A stretch of 64,000 nucleotides of DNA, taken from the NCBI RefSeq assembly GCF_001294465.1, contig NZ_LGAA01000010.1, positions 1-64,000 of the forward strand, given 5' to 3'. The DNA comes from Moellerella wisconsensis ATCC 35017 (lineage in GTDB: Bacteria > Pseudomonadota > Gammaproteobacteria > Enterobacterales > Enterobacteriaceae). The translations under genes and the position numbers were made by a program. The notes beneath the pieces were generated by a model that was not told where the DNA came from, did no database searches, and worked only from the letters and a program-made list of their open reading frames with translations. Every line of letters starts with the position of its first letter. Position 1 is the first letter of the stretch. This document shows, one piece after another, positions 10,403 through 19,840 of the stretch.

Positions 10403-11955
10403 TGAAAATTCGTTCTCAGGTCGGCATGGTCTTGAATTTAGATAAATGTATTGGTTGCCATACTTGTTCTGTGACCTGCAAAAATGTATGGACCAGCCGC
10501 GAAGGTGTTGAATATGCCTGGTTTAATAATGTAGAAACTAAGCCAGGTGTCGGGTATCCATTAAATTGGGAAGACCAAGAAAAATGGAAAGGCGGTTGGA
10601 TCCGTAATATTAAAGGCAAATTAGTACCTAAAATGGGTAATAAAGTCGGGGTATTATCAAAAATTTTTGCTAACCCAGACGTTCCTGCGTTAGATGACTA
10701 TTATGAGCCTTTTGATTATGACTATGGGCATCTGAAAAATGCCCCAGAAGGTAAGAATGTACCGACGGCTCGCCCTCGCTCGCTGATCACAGGGCAGCGT
10801 ATGAGCAATATTAATGGTGGGCCTAATTGGGAAGACGATCTTGGCGGTGAGTTCGAAAAACGCGCCCACGATATGAACTTTGCCAATATGCAGAAAGAGA
10901 TGTATGGGCAATTTGAAAATACATTCATGATGTATTTACCGCGTTTATGTGAACATTGTTTAAATCCGGCTTGCGTGGCTACGTGCCCGAGTGGAGCCAT
11001 TTATAAACGTTCTGAAGACGGGATTGTCTTGATTGATCAAGATAAATGTCGTGGCTGGCGGATGTGTTTGACTGGCTGCCCGTATAAAAAAATCTATTTC
11101 AATTGGAAAAGCGGTAAATCAGAAAAATGTATTTTCTGTTATCCACGTATTGAATCAGGTATGCCAACCGTATGCTCAGAAACTTGTGTTGGGCGTATCC
11201 GTTATTTAGGCGTATTACTGTACGATGCCGATAAAATTGAGCAGGCGGCAAGTGTTGAGAATGAAAAAGATCTGTACCAAAGTCAGTTAGATATTTTTCT
11301 TAATCCGCATGACCCTGCGGTTATCGAGCAAGCTCAAAAAGATGGAATCCCGCTCAGTGTAATCGATGCCGCGCAGAAATCGCCGGTCTATAAAATGGCG
11401 ATGGAATGGAAACTGGCGTTACCTTTGCATCCTGAATATCGCACGCTACCAATGGTTTGGTATGTGCCGCCATTATCCCCGATCCAATCGGTAGCAGATG
11501 CTGGAATGCTAGCGCATAACGGAGTGTTACCGGATGTCGAAAGTTTACGTATCCCGGTGCAATATCTGGCTAATTTATTAACAGCGGGTGATACCGCACC
11601 CGTGTTATTAGCGTTAAAACGTATGTTGGCGATGCGCCATTATAAACGTGCGGAAACCGTCGAGAAAAAACAAGATTTACAAGCGCTAGAGCAAGTGGGA
11701 TTGACTGAAGCCCAAGCGCAGGAAATGTACCGTTATTTAGCGATTGCTAACTATGAAGATCGTTTTGTGATCCCTTCTAGTCACCGGGAATTAGCTGCTG
11801 AAGCCTTCCCTGAAGCGAAAGCTTGCGGTTTTAGTTTTGGAGATGGCTGCCATGGCAGTGACAGTAAATTCAATTTATTTAATAGCAAACGAATTGATGC
11901 CATTGATATCACACCAAAAACAGCTTCGACAAACTCAAAGGAGAACTCACTATGA
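10402..11955 (+). CDS. narH: respiratory nitrate reductase A beta subunit
   Basis: Electron-transfer subunit that passes electrons from NarI haem to NarG. The 517 residues (E. coli 512) carry four cysteine groups: CIGCHTCSVTC at 16-26, then CEHCLNPACVATCP, then CRGWRMCLTGCP and finally CIFCYPRIESGMPTVCSETC. In the third group a tryptophan stands where a cysteine would be, which in this family gives the [3Fe-4S] centre; the others hold [4Fe-4S] centres. It overlaps narG by one base and narJ by four, showing tight translational coupling inside narGHJI. Confidence 0.97.
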   Translation: MKIRSQVGMVLNLDKCIGCHTCSVTCKNVWTSREGVEYAWFNNVETKPGVGYPLNWEDQEKWKGGWIRNIKGKLVPKMGNKVGVLSKIFANPDVPALDDYYEPFDYDYGHLKNAPEGKNVPTARPRSLITGQRMSNINGGPNWEDDLGGEFEKRAHDMNFANMQKEMYGQFENTFMMYLPRLCEHCLNPACVATCPSGAIYKRSEDGIVLIDQDKCRGWRMCLTGCPYKKIYFNWKSGKSEKCIFCYPRIESGMPTVCSETCVGRIRYLGVLLYDADKIEQAASVENEKDLYQSQLDIFLNPHDPAVIEQAQKDGIPLSVIDAAQKSPVYKMAMEWKLALPLHPEYRTLPMVWYVPPLSPIQSVADAGMLAHNGVLPDVESLRIPVQYLANLLTAGDTAPVLLALKRMLAMRHYKRAETVEKKQDLQALEQVGLTEAQAQEMYRYLAIANYEDRFVIPSSHRELAAEAFPEAKACGFSFGDGCHGSDSKFNLFNSKRIDAIDITPKTASTNSKENSL

Positions 11956-12674
11956 TCTCTCTAAAAGTGATTTCTTGCTTACTTGAATATCCTACAGAGG
12001 AGCTTTGGGCGCATCGTGATGAATTGATCGAGGCGCTAGAGCGTGCCGATGAATTACCGTTTACACAAGCGGTGCAATTAATGATGTTTGTGCGTGACTA
12101 TACTGGCGCACCTTTGCTTGATAGACAGGCTGAATATTGCGAATTATTTGATAAAGGCCGAGCAACATCATTGCTGTTATTTGAGCACGTACATGCTGAA
12201 TCTCGCGATCGTGGTCAGGCTATGGTCGATTTAATGGCGCAATATCAACAGAATGGACTGCAAATTGATAGCCGTGAATTGCCGGATCATTTACCGCTAT
12301 ATTTGGAATATCTAACTACACTGCCAGCCAAAGAGCGACAAGAAGGGCTGCTCAATATTGCCCCTATTCTTGCCTTAGTTGGGGAGCGTTTAAAGCAACG
12401 TGAAAGCCGCTTTGCTAAGTTGTTTGAGTTGTTATTAGTGCTATCAAACAGTGAATTAGAGACCCAACAGCTCAGTGAACAGGTTGCGAAAGAAGCTCGC
12501 GACGACACGCCCGAAGCGCTGGATGCAGTGTGGGAAGAAGAACAGGTTAAATTTTTTGCCGATGATAAAACCTGTGATAGTGATATCTCGCGTCATCAGC
12601 GCCGCTTTGCTGGCGCGGTAGTGCCACAATATCTCGATTTGGATTCTGATTTAACATCAGGAGTGAGCAAATGA
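11952..12674 (+). CDS. narJ: nitrate reductase molybdenum cofactor assembly chaperone
   Basis: System-specific chaperone of the NarJ/TorD type that holds NarGH until molybdenum cofactor and the FS0 cluster are inserted and the complex docks on NarI; it is not part of the final enzyme. The 240 residues (E. coli 236) are mostly helical, with the family words LEYPTEELW near the N-terminus and [11 protein letters not shown] in the middle. It overlaps narH by four bases and narI by four bases (ATGA), with a GGAG ribosome-binding site inside the narH end. Confidence 0.94.
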   Translation: MISLKVISCLLEYPTEELWAHRDELIEALERADELPFTQAVQLMMFVRDYTGAPLLDRQAEYCELFDKGRATSLLLFEHVHAESRDRGQAMVDLMAQYQQNGLQIDSRELPDHLPLYLEYLTTLPAKERQEGLLNIAPILALVGERLKQRESRFAKLFELLLVLSNSELETQQLSEQVAKEARDDTPEALDAVWEEEQVKFFADDKTCDSDISRHQRRFAGAVVPQYLDLDSDLTSGVSK

Positions 12675-13348
12675 ATTATATCAATCAATTCTTTTTTGAT
12701 ATCTATCCGTACATTGCCGGTACGGTATTTTTGGTCGGTAGTTGGCTAAGGTACGACTATGGGCAATACTCTTGGCGTGCAGGATCTAGCCAAATGTTGG
12801 ATAAAAAAGGCATGCGTTTGGCCTCTAATTTATTCCACATCGGGATTATTGGGGTATTTGCCGGGCATTTCTTAGGCATGTTAACACCTCATTGGATGTA
12901 TGAATCTTTCCTACCAATGCATATTAAACAATTGATGGCGATGATTGGCGGTGGGATCTGTGGCGTATTAATGTTGATTGGCGGGGCAATGTTACTTAAA
13001 CGCCGTTTAACCAATCCGCGAGTGAGAGCAACCTCCAGTTTCGGAGATATTCTTATTTTGACGTTGCTGGTGGTGCAAGTGTGTTTAGGTTTACTGACTA
13101 TTCCATTTTCCGCGCAACATATGGACGGCAGCGAAATGTTAAAACTGGTGGATTGGGCGCAATCCATCGTTACTTTCCACTGGGGCGCGGCTGCCCATCT
13201 TGAAGGTGTTGCATTAATCTTTAAGTTGCATTTAGTTTTAGGAATGACGCTGTTTTTGCTGTTTCCATTCTGCCGTTTGGTACATATCTGGAGTGCACCA
13301 ATCGAATATTTAACACGCCGTTATCAGCTAGTAAGGAATCGCCACTAG
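12671..13348 (+). CDS. narI: respiratory nitrate reductase A gamma subunit (cytochrome b)
   Basis: Membrane anchor and quinol-oxidising subunit with two haem b groups. The 225 residues equal E. coli NarI. Five transmembrane helices are evident. Haem-ligand histidines are in place: His56 and His66 in the segment [13 protein letters not shown], and the distal pair in LHLVLGM (about 187) and LVHIW (about 205). It ends the nitrate reductase operon and is followed by a structured region and a strong terminator. Confidence 0.96.
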   Translation: MNYINQFFFDIYPYIAGTVFLVGSWLRYDYGQYSWRAGSSQMLDKKGMRLASNLFHIGIIGVFAGHFLGMLTPHWMYESFLPMHIKQLMAMIGGGICGVLMLIGGAMLLKRRLTNPRVRATSSFGDILILTLLVVQVCLGLLTIPFSAQHMDGSEMLKLVDWAQSIVTFHWGAAAHLEGVALIFKLHLVLGMTLFLLFPFCRLVHIWSAPIEYLTRRYQLVRNRH

Positions 13349-13392
13349 TTGATATTGTTAGCAATCCAGTTAAATTTAGTTAAACATCAGCG

Positions 13393-13424
13393 GAACCCGG
13401 GGATATTGACAGTTATCCCCGTTC
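13393..13424. repeat. inverted repeat downstream of narI
   Basis: GAAC plus GGGGATA pairs with TATCCCC plus GTTC around an 8-base loop, with a two-base bulge (CC). It lies between the narI stop and the main terminator and is not followed by a T tract, so it may stabilise the mRNA end rather than terminate. Confidence 0.5.
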
Positions 13425-13464
13425 TCCAGCAGAACGATTTACAATTATTGCTGCGCTTAAAGCC

Positions 13465-13492
13465 CCCATCTCTTATGAGATGGGTTTTTTTT
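13465..13492 (+). terminator. narGHJI terminator
   Basis: Hairpin CCCATCTC / GAGATGGG with a TTAT loop followed by eight T residues. It is a textbook intrinsic terminator for the nitrate reductase operon; the convergent gene downstream may use the reverse strand poorly because that side is GC-rich. Confidence 0.9.
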
Positions 13493-13526
13493 ACGTTGAT
13501 ATAGCCTTATAAATATGTTGCATACA

Positions 13527-14453
13527 TTACGCATTGTTAGGCTGTTTTTTGAAGCGACTAAATATGGTGATCACTCCAACCAGCAGTAAACCAGCAATAA
13601 CACCGGCAAGCATATTAAGCAGTGTCGGAGTAATAAGGGGTAAAATATGACCAATTACCGGCACTGAACTTGCGCGGGTAGTCAGAGATTCAATCGGCTC
13701 ATGCAGCAGGCTAATACCATGGGTTAGAATCCCGCCCCCCACCATAAACATGGCTGCAGTTCCGACGACAGACAGTGTTTTCATTAAGTAAGGAGTGGCG
13801 CTGATTAAACCATCGCCGATTTTTCTCAGCAGCTTCGATGCTGTTTTTTGCAAATAAAATCCCAGATCGTCAAGTTTAACGATCCCCGCGACTAGACCAT
13901 ATACACCAATAGTCATCACAATGGCAATGATAGATAACACCACGACTTGATTCAGTAATGTTGCTCCTGCAACTATCCCCAGAGTTAGTGCAATGATTTC
14001 TGCCGAGAGAACAAAATCGGTACGAATAGCACCTTTGATTTTTTGTTGTTCATAGGCGGAAATTTCTTCAGCCGTCATTACTGGCGTAATATCTTCATTA
14101 CTATGACTTTCTTTTCGATGCAAATATTTATGTACCAGTTTTTCAGCACCTTCAAAACATAAGAATGCTCCCCCCAACATTAATAGCGGAGTAACTGCCC
14201 AAGGCGCAAATGCGCTGATCAACAGCGCGAGTGGGACTAAGATCAATTTATTACGAAACGATCCTTTTGCGACTGCCCAAACGACAGGGATCTCTCTGTC
14301 TGCTCGTACTCCGGTGACTTGCTGAGCATTCAGTGCCAGATCATCGCCTAAAACGCCTGAAGTTTTTTTAGCGGCAACTTTGGTCATCAATGCGACATCA
14401 TCTAATACTGCGGCGATATCATCTAATAAGGCTAATAAGCTACTCCCAGCCAC
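13527..14453 (-). CDS. yedI: DUF808 family inner-membrane protein, YedI-like
   Basis: The 308 residues resemble E. coli YedI (305) along the whole length, starting with [21 protein letters not shown] and continuing through the [14 protein letters not shown] segment. Several long hydrophobic segments (about 72-100, 160-200, 230-260 and 275-300) indicate a multi-pass inner-membrane protein. The family's biochemical role is not known to me. It converges on narI and is not obviously part of an operon. The family call is secure; function is open. Confidence 0.87.
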   Translation of the reverse strand: MAGSSLLALLDDIAAVLDDVALMTKVAAKKTSGVLGDDLALNAQQVTGVRADREIPVVWAVAKGSFRNKLILVPLALLISAFAPWAVTPLLMLGGAFLCFEGAEKLVHKYLHRKESHSNEDITPVMTAEEISAYEQQKIKGAIRTDFVLSAEIIALTLGIVAGATLLNQVVVLSIIAIVMTIGVYGLVAGIVKLDDLGFYLQKTASKLLRKIGDGLISATPYLMKTLSVVGTAAMFMVGGGILTHGISLLHEPIESLTTRASSVPVIGHILPLITPTLLNMLAGVIAGLLLVGVITIFSRFKKQPNNA

Positions 14454-14669
14454 GTTATTTCCTTGGTGTAAGATTGAATATTGATTGAAATAATAATAAA
14501 AAAATTAGCCAGTAAACAGTGATATTTAAATATTAATATTTTTAATATATTTGAATATATAAATACAAAGTATATGAGGTTTATTTTCGTCTTTATTCTA
14601 ATGAGCAGTGTGATATTTTGATTAATTATTTTTATTATTAAGTTAAGCTGAATTTTATAAGGTTTAAAT

Positions 14670-15659
14670 ATGCACTCTTCTCGACCTATATTGAGTATTG
14701 TTGCTGCTGTTTATAACGGCGGTAAATTTCTCCCCCAGTTTTTTGATAGCTTATTAGCGCAACAGCTGGATAACTGGGAGCTTATTTTAGTTAATGATGG
14801 GTCAACGGATGACAGTGCGGCATTAATCCGTCAATATCAAAATAAATTTCCAAGTATTAAGATCCTAGAGCATGAGAATCAAGGCGTTTCTGTAACCCGT
14901 AATCGCGGTATGGCTGCTGCGACAGGGCATTATATTACTTTTCCTGATATCGATGATGTTATCCATCCAGGGATGTATAAGCGTTTATTAGAAATGGTTG
15001 AGACCAATAAATTAGATGTCGCAACCTGTAATGGTACCTACATTTATACTGATGGTTCGCCGAAAAAAACAATTTTCCCTCCTAACCGAGTTCCTTCGAC
15101 GGGGGTGATTTCTGGTGCTGAATGGCTACAAATCGGATTAAGTTCGCGTAAATTTTTGCATGTTGCTTGGCTGAATGTCTATGGTCTAGATTTTTTGAGA
15201 GCCCATCAATTTGCTTTTGAGCCAAAACTGCATCATCAGGATATTCCTTGGACTACTGAAGTACTATTAGCCGCGCAACGCGTACAGTTTACTAATGAGA
15301 CATTTTACGATTATTTAGTCCATAATCAATCGGTATCCCATTCGCTGCAAGGGGATGAACGACAGGTACGAAAAATAAATACCTATTTGAAAATTATAGA
15401 TATGTTAATGGCTATTTATCAGCGTTATCCTGATCAAGTTAAACAAGCACCCGCCTGTTTGTGGCAAATCGGCAAAGAAGGATTAGGGGTGATCCTTGCG
15501 ATTATGTCGATTGAATCCCCCGAGTTAAAGCGGCAGATGGCGAGAAAATTTTTAGATAATGGTTATTGGGATATTGTGTGGCGCAATGCCACTAGCTTAA
15601 AGCTACGTTGGCGTTTGATTCGTCGCTATTTACCATTAAAGAAAATAATTAATAATTAA
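14670..15659 (+). CDS. family 2 glycosyltransferase, WaaH/YibD-like
   Basis: A cytoplasmic GT-A fold glycosyltransferase of 329 residues. The nucleotide-sugar binding start (SIVAAVYNGGKFL), the VNDGSTDDS loop and the DIDD metal motif near residue 95 are seen. The middle resembles E. coli WaaH (YibD), which adds glucuronic acid to the LPS inner-core heptose III: shared words include STGV, GLSSR, LHHQDI and WTTE. WaaH in E. coli is Pho-regulated; I saw no Pho box here. The gene stands alone between yedI and a nucleoside hydrolase, away from any LPS cluster. An LPS-modifying role is likely; the exact sugar is not proven. Confidence 0.72.
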   Translation: MHSSRPILSIVAAVYNGGKFLPQFFDSLLAQQLDNWELILVNDGSTDDSAALIRQYQNKFPSIKILEHENQGVSVTRNRGMAAATGHYITFPDIDDVIHPGMYKRLLEMVETNKLDVATCNGTYIYTDGSPKKTIFPPNRVPSTGVISGAEWLQIGLSSRKFLHVAWLNVYGLDFLRAHQFAFEPKLHHQDIPWTTEVLLAAQRVQFTNETFYDYLVHNQSVSHSLQGDERQVRKINTYLKIIDMLMAIYQRYPDQVKQAPACLWQIGKEGLGVILAIMSIESPELKRQMARKFLDNGYWDIVWRNATSLKLRWRLIRRYLPLKKIINN

Positions 15660-15678
15660 TAAACAAGTTAACGTTATT

Positions 15679-15713
15679 CGAACAGCTAGAGACTATATTT
15701 TACTGGCTGTTCG
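15679..15713. terminator. possible shared terminator between convergent genes
   Basis: CGAACAGC pairs with GCTGTTCG around a 19-base loop between the convergent glycosyltransferase and nucleoside hydrolase genes. The T tract is poor, so this is a weak call. Confidence 0.4.
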
Positions 15714-15734
15714 GTATCGCTATTTATAGGCAAA

Positions 15735-16676
15735 TTAAGCCAGATTTTTTAATGCGTTTATAAATAATTGCCATAAACGCGGATTATCCAAGCTGACGGC
15801 AACTTGAGTATGGCAGTCCTGCGGCGCAGGATGACGAAAATCAGCAACAGTCATTCCACAGGTTAATTGCCCCTGAAGTTCGATATTTATCGGTACTCGT
15901 TGAGTGGTTATTAACGTTTTATCTATCACATAAGCCACGGCACAAGGATCATTAACCGGAGCGTAATCTGTAGCTTGATTACGTTGGCGGTAACCGGCAG
16001 TGTAATAATTCATGGAGTCAGTAACAAACTGGCTAATCGGTGTATTTAATGCTGCAATATCAGCCATAATTTGTGCGGTTGGTTTGGCTTGATGGGTTAA
16101 ATCTAACCCCACCATGGTTAATGGCCATTTCTCGTTAAATACAATATGAGCAGCTTCGGGATCAATACGAATATTGAATTCAGCGACCGCAGACTGATTA
16201 CCTATATGGTAACCACCGCCCATCAAAACCACTTCTTTGACCAACTCTACAATTTCTGGAGCTTTTCTTACGGCAAGGGCAATATTGGTTAGCCCTCCAA
16301 TGGGAACCAATGTAATGGTTTTTGCTGGATGTGATTTTAATGTTTCAATAATTAAATCAACAGCATGGCGATTATCCAAAGCTAAGGTAGGTTCAGGTAA
16401 ATGGGTTCCATCTAGCCCGCTAATTCCATGAACTTGTGCGGCATTTTGAATTGATCTGATTAAAGGACGATGACAGCCGGCGGCGATGGGTCTATTTTTC
16501 ATGCCCGCAAATTGGGCTATAGCGCGCGCATTATGGGTGACTTTTTCCAGTGTTTGATTACCGACAACTGTTGTAATTGCCAGTAAATCAATATCTGGAT
16601 GCCCCAGTGCCAGTAAAATAGCCATTGCATCGTCATGCCCTGGATCGCAGTCAAGAATGATCTTCTGTTGTGTCAT
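15735..16676 (-). CDS. inosine/uridine-preferring nucleoside hydrolase
   Basis: Hydrolyses ribonucleosides to ribose and free base for salvage. The 313 residues have the family length. The calcium-binding N-terminal signature DCDPGHDDA is at about 9-17, and the metal/substrate segments VLMGGGY, AEFNIRIDPEAA and the late NDPCAVAYV are present. Similarity is to RihA and RihB of E. coli, but neither is clearly closer, so no symbol is assigned. A GGAGG ribosome-binding site precedes the start. The gene appears monocistronic and is divergent from the LuxR-type regulator. Confidence 0.85.
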   Translation of the reverse strand: MTQQKIILDCDPGHDDAMAILLALGHPDIDLLAITTVVGNQTLEKVTHNARAIAQFAGMKNRPIAAGCHRPLIRSIQNAAQVHGISGLDGTHLPEPTLALDNRHAVDLIIETLKSHPAKTITLVPIGGLTNIALAVRKAPEIVELVKEVVLMGGGYHIGNQSAVAEFNIRIDPEAAHIVFNEKWPLTMVGLDLTHQAKPTAQIMADIAALNTPISQFVTDSMNYYTAGYRQRNQATDYAPVNDPCAVAYVIDKTLITTQRVPINIELQGQLTCGMTVADFRHPAPQDCHTQVAVSLDNPRLWQLFINALKNLA

Positions 16677-16964
16677 AGTTCCTCCTAATTAAATATATTC
16701 AATCATATGTGATTTGGTATAAATTTCCTGTGAGCTAAAAGCGATTTATGCCGCTCAATTTTAGTCTCTGTTAATAGGTTCTCTCTACTTTTGCAAGATA
16801 GTATTCAGAATAGTATTCATGATAGTGTGATTTAATTAACATATTAATAACATAAGAATTGAGCTTCTTAGCTGAATGTGTTTTTTATAGACAGGTTTAA
16901 ATTTTAGCCACAGATATAAAATAGGATTTATTAATATTGAAATGAAATAATTCATGGGGGCCAA

Positions 16965-17720
16965 ATGGAAGGATACAGAGAGAGATTACCGCAAGTAATC
17001 GATGCTGTCGCAACCGATAATTTTTATCCTAACCTATTAACTTGGCTCAGTGATTTCATTCTGTTTGATAATGCCATTATTTACGCGTTTGAAAACGACA
17101 CACCGCCACACTGTTTAATCAAAGTGGAACGTCGAAATAGTGACGCCTTGAATCGGATCTACCAGCAAGGCGCATATTTAATGGATCCATTTTATCAGCA
17201 ATTAATTAAAGGTGGCGATAATCAACTACTTACTTTGAAAGATCTTGCACCAAATGGATTTTATCATACTGATTATTATCTGAATTTTTATCGGAAAACC
17301 GGTTGGCAAGATGAAGCTGGGTTATTGATTGAGTTGTCACCAGATAAACGAATAGGGCTATTTTTTGGTAATGAAGAGCAGCAATTTAGGCTAGAAAAAC
17401 AGCGCCAAACCCAGTTTAAAGAGGCTATTGAGATTATTTCTAGCGTCGCACGATTACATCGTCAAATACAAATAGCCACTGTTGCCGAGCCTTCAACTCC
17501 TTCTATTCAGTCAAATGTTCGGCGTCATTTTAGTTTAACCCCAAGAGAGTATGAGGTGGTTGAACTCATTTTAGCAGGTAAAGGAACGCCGTATATTGCA
17601 CAAGCGTTATTTATTAGTCCGGGTACGGTAAAAAACCATCGTAAAAATATTTATCAAAAACTAAATATTAACTCTCAAGCTGAATTGTTTAACTTATTAA
17701 TGAGCTTAAAAAATCTATAA
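16965..17720 (+). CDS. LuxR/NarL-type transcriptional regulator
   Basis: The 251-residue protein has a C-terminal LuxR-type helix-turn-helix, about 185-245, with LTPREYEVVELILAGKGT, the recognition part SPGTVKNHRKNIYQKL and the helix ending NINSQAELF. The N-terminal 160 residues lack a receiver aspartate motif and I do not recognise an acyl-homoserine lactone pocket, so it is an orphan sensor of unknown ligand. It shares layout with the second LuxR-type protein at 24644-25300 (a DP word, then an H..FY.K-like word in the sensor half). It sits 370 bases before the amine-oxidation operon on the same strand and likely controls it. Confidence 0.82.
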   Translation: MEGYRERLPQVIDAVATDNFYPNLLTWLSDFILFDNAIIYAFENDTPPHCLIKVERRNSDALNRIYQQGAYLMDPFYQQLIKGGDNQLLTLKDLAPNGFYHTDYYLNFYRKTGWQDEAGLLIELSPDKRIGLFFGNEEQQFRLEKQRQTQFKEAIEIISSVARLHRQIQIATVAEPSTPSIQSNVRRHFSLTPREYEVVELILAGKGTPYIAQALFISPGTVKNHRKNIYQKLNINSQAELFNLLMSLKNL

Positions 17721-18089
17721 TTTATTATAAATTAAGCCGATTAATTAGTTTTTAACTTAATACCAATATTTTAAGATGATAAATATTATTTATTCATGTA
17801 AATCAAATAATTAAAATATTAAAAATAAATAATAAAGATCAAGCATTTTTTGCTGGTTTATACGATGAATTATGCTGCATTATTATGCCGATATATCACT
17901 AAATATCAGTCTAATAGTTTGATAAACAATGATTAAATTAATTTTAGATCATGGTTATATTTTTGTTCATTTTTCTATATCCATCACAAATGTTAAATAA
18001 ATGTTTATAATGTACCTAAAGGGACATATAAAAGTTAATCCTAGGTGAAGATAATCAAGGTTATGACAAGATACTAACAGGGTATCCAA
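17721..18089 (+). promoter_or_regulatory. control region of the amine-oxidation operon
   Basis: About 370 bases of AT-rich DNA. TATAAT at 18006-18011 is a good -10 candidate about 78 bases before the oxidoreductase start. No good -35 hexamer lies 17 bases upstream, which suggests an activator-dependent promoter. No operator was identified with certainty. Confidence 0.4.
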
Positions 18090-19391
18090 ATGAATAATCA
18101 AGTTGAATCATTAACCTATTACTCGGCAACGAAAAAATATGATTTACGCTTCCCGACGTTAACTGAGGATCTAGATGTTGATGTTGTGATCATTGGTGGC
18201 GGGTTCTCAGGGATCAACACCGCATTAGAGCTGTGCGAAAAGGGCATCACCAATATTGCTATTTTGGAAGGTCGTTATCTCGGTTACGGGGGAACAGGGC
18301 GTAATGGTGGGCAAGTCATGGCAGGGATCGGTCATGATCTCGACGTGATCAAAAAACACGTTGGTGCAGATGGTTTAGAAACCATATTTAAAATCAGTAA
18401 TATGGGTGCTGCAATTATTCGTGAGCGTATCGCAAAATACAATATTGATGCTGATTTTTGTCATGGCTATGCTTATCTGGGCAGTAATCAACGGCAAGAA
18501 AAAACTTTACGCAGCTGGATAAAAGAGTTTCAAGCTATCACGCCAGACGAAGATATTGAGTTTTATACCGGCTCAGAAGTGAGGAAAGTGATTGGCTCCG
18601 ATGCCTATACCAGTGCAATAAAGCATATGGGGGGTGGGCATGTCCATTCATTAAACCTATTGTTAGGTGAAGCAAAAGCCGTTAGCGAGTACGGAGCTAA
18701 AATCTTTGAAAATAGCCAAGTACTGAAAGTCGATTATGGCGATAGAGTCACAGTTCACACGGCAATGGGATCAGTTCGTGCGACAAAAATGCTTTGGGCG
18801 TGCAATGCCTTCCTCGATGGCTTAGAGCCAGCGCTCTACAGTAAGACCATTAATACCTATGCATTCCAAATGATGACCGAAGAGTTATCCGATGATCTAA
18901 TCAATCAGATCAGCCCGATCCGTGGTGCATACAGTGATATTCGCCCGGTGATCGATTATTACCGAGTCACCCGAGAAAACCGTTTATTATTTGGCAGTGC
19001 AACCGGCTTTTTAGAGTATATTCCGGCGGATCTTAAAGCTTGGAATCGTAACTTAATGCTAAAAGTTTTCCCCTATCTCAACGATGTAAAAATTGAATTA
19101 GCCTGGGGGGGACCGATGTGCTGTAGCGCAAACTTATTTCCACAAATTGGCTCATTACCTCAGCATAAAAATGTATTTTTTGTGCAGGGATATTCCGGTT
19201 TTGGCGTAACCCCTAGCCATATTGTCTGCAAAGTTCTTGCTGAAGGGATGGCTGAAGGATCACCGCGTTATGAGCTGATGAGTTCTATTCCCCATGCCAC
19301 TATTCTTGGTAAAGATAGTTTACGCAATGTGATTGTCTCCCTTGGTAAAATTTGGCACCAAACCTCGGGCTATTGGCAAGGGCGTCGTTAA
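18090..19391 (+). CDS. FAD-dependent amine oxidoreductase, PuuB-like
   Basis: The 433-residue flavoprotein belongs to the DAO family and resembles E. coli PuuB (gamma-glutamylputrescine oxidase, 426 residues). The FAD-binding Rossmann motif is VVIIGGGFSGINTALEL at about 32-48, followed by the GYGGTGRNGGQVMAGIG segment typical of PuuB/OrdL proteins. The C-terminal FAD-contacting word is VQGYSGFGVTPSH. It would deaminate an amine or gamma-glutamylated amine to an aldehyde, consumed by the aldehyde dehydrogenase two genes on. No puuA or puuD partner is in the window, so the true substrate is open and no symbol is given. Confidence 0.8.
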   Translation: MNNQVESLTYYSATKKYDLRFPTLTEDLDVDVVIIGGGFSGINTALELCEKGITNIAILEGRYLGYGGTGRNGGQVMAGIGHDLDVIKKHVGADGLETIFKISNMGAAIIRERIAKYNIDADFCHGYAYLGSNQRQEKTLRSWIKEFQAITPDEDIEFYTGSEVRKVIGSDAYTSAIKHMGGGHVHSLNLLLGEAKAVSEYGAKIFENSQVLKVDYGDRVTVHTAMGSVRATKMLWACNAFLDGLEPALYSKTINTYAFQMMTEELSDDLINQISPIRGAYSDIRPVIDYYRVTRENRLLFGSATGFLEYIPADLKAWNRNLMLKVFPYLNDVKIELAWGGPMCCSANLFPQIGSLPQHKNVFFVQGYSGFGVTPSHIVCKVLAEGMAEGSPRYELMSSIPHATILGKDSLRNVIVSLGKIWHQTSGYWQGRR

Positions 19392-19424
19392 TTAATTCTC
19401 CCTAACTTAACAAGGTATAACATC

Positions 19425-19793
19425 ATGATTTCTCCTTTATTACTGAATAAACCTCTGCCAGAACTGCTGAATATTGGAAGCGTAACTCATCTTGGCTCTG
19501 AGGTAGTTTCCGGGGATCCACAAGCCAGTGTCGCCATGATCCATGGTGAACCGACGGATAATCTGACATGTGGTATTTTTGCTTGTACCACCGGCAGTTT
19601 CAAAATGACCTACCCATTTGATGAAATGGCAACGGTTTATGAAGGCTCGGTTAAATTAACCGATTTAACAACCGGCGTAATGATTGAATACCAACGTGGT
19701 GATAGCTGGTTTGCAGTAAAAGGCACGGAAGTTCTTTGGGAAATTACCGCAGAGCGTTTTGTGAAACATTATATTGCCTGCGTAAATGGCTAA
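19425..19793 (+). CDS. small cupin protein (Cupin_3 / EutQ-like)
   Basis: A 122-residue single-domain cupin. The beta-barrel pattern is visible: GIFACTTGSFKMTYPFDEMATVYEG carries the first motif (words TYPFDE and VYEG), and the second motif is YQRGDSWFAVKGTEVLWEI. The family is DUF861/Cupin_3, often found next to amine and ureide catabolic genes, where it may be an enzyme, lyase or ligand-binding protein. The gene sits 33 bases after the oxidoreductase and 47 before the aldehyde dehydrogenase, so it belongs to the same operon. The exact role is unknown. Confidence 0.72.
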   Translation: MISPLLLNKPLPELLNIGSVTHLGSEVVSGDPQASVAMIHGEPTDNLTCGIFACTTGSFKMTYPFDEMATVYEGSVKLTDLTTGVMIEYQRGDSWFAVKGTEVLWEITAERFVKHYIACVNG

Positions 19794-19840
19794 CTGCTCA
19801 ATAGAGTCGCGAAAGAGCTGTGAAATAGTGGAGAGGAAAG

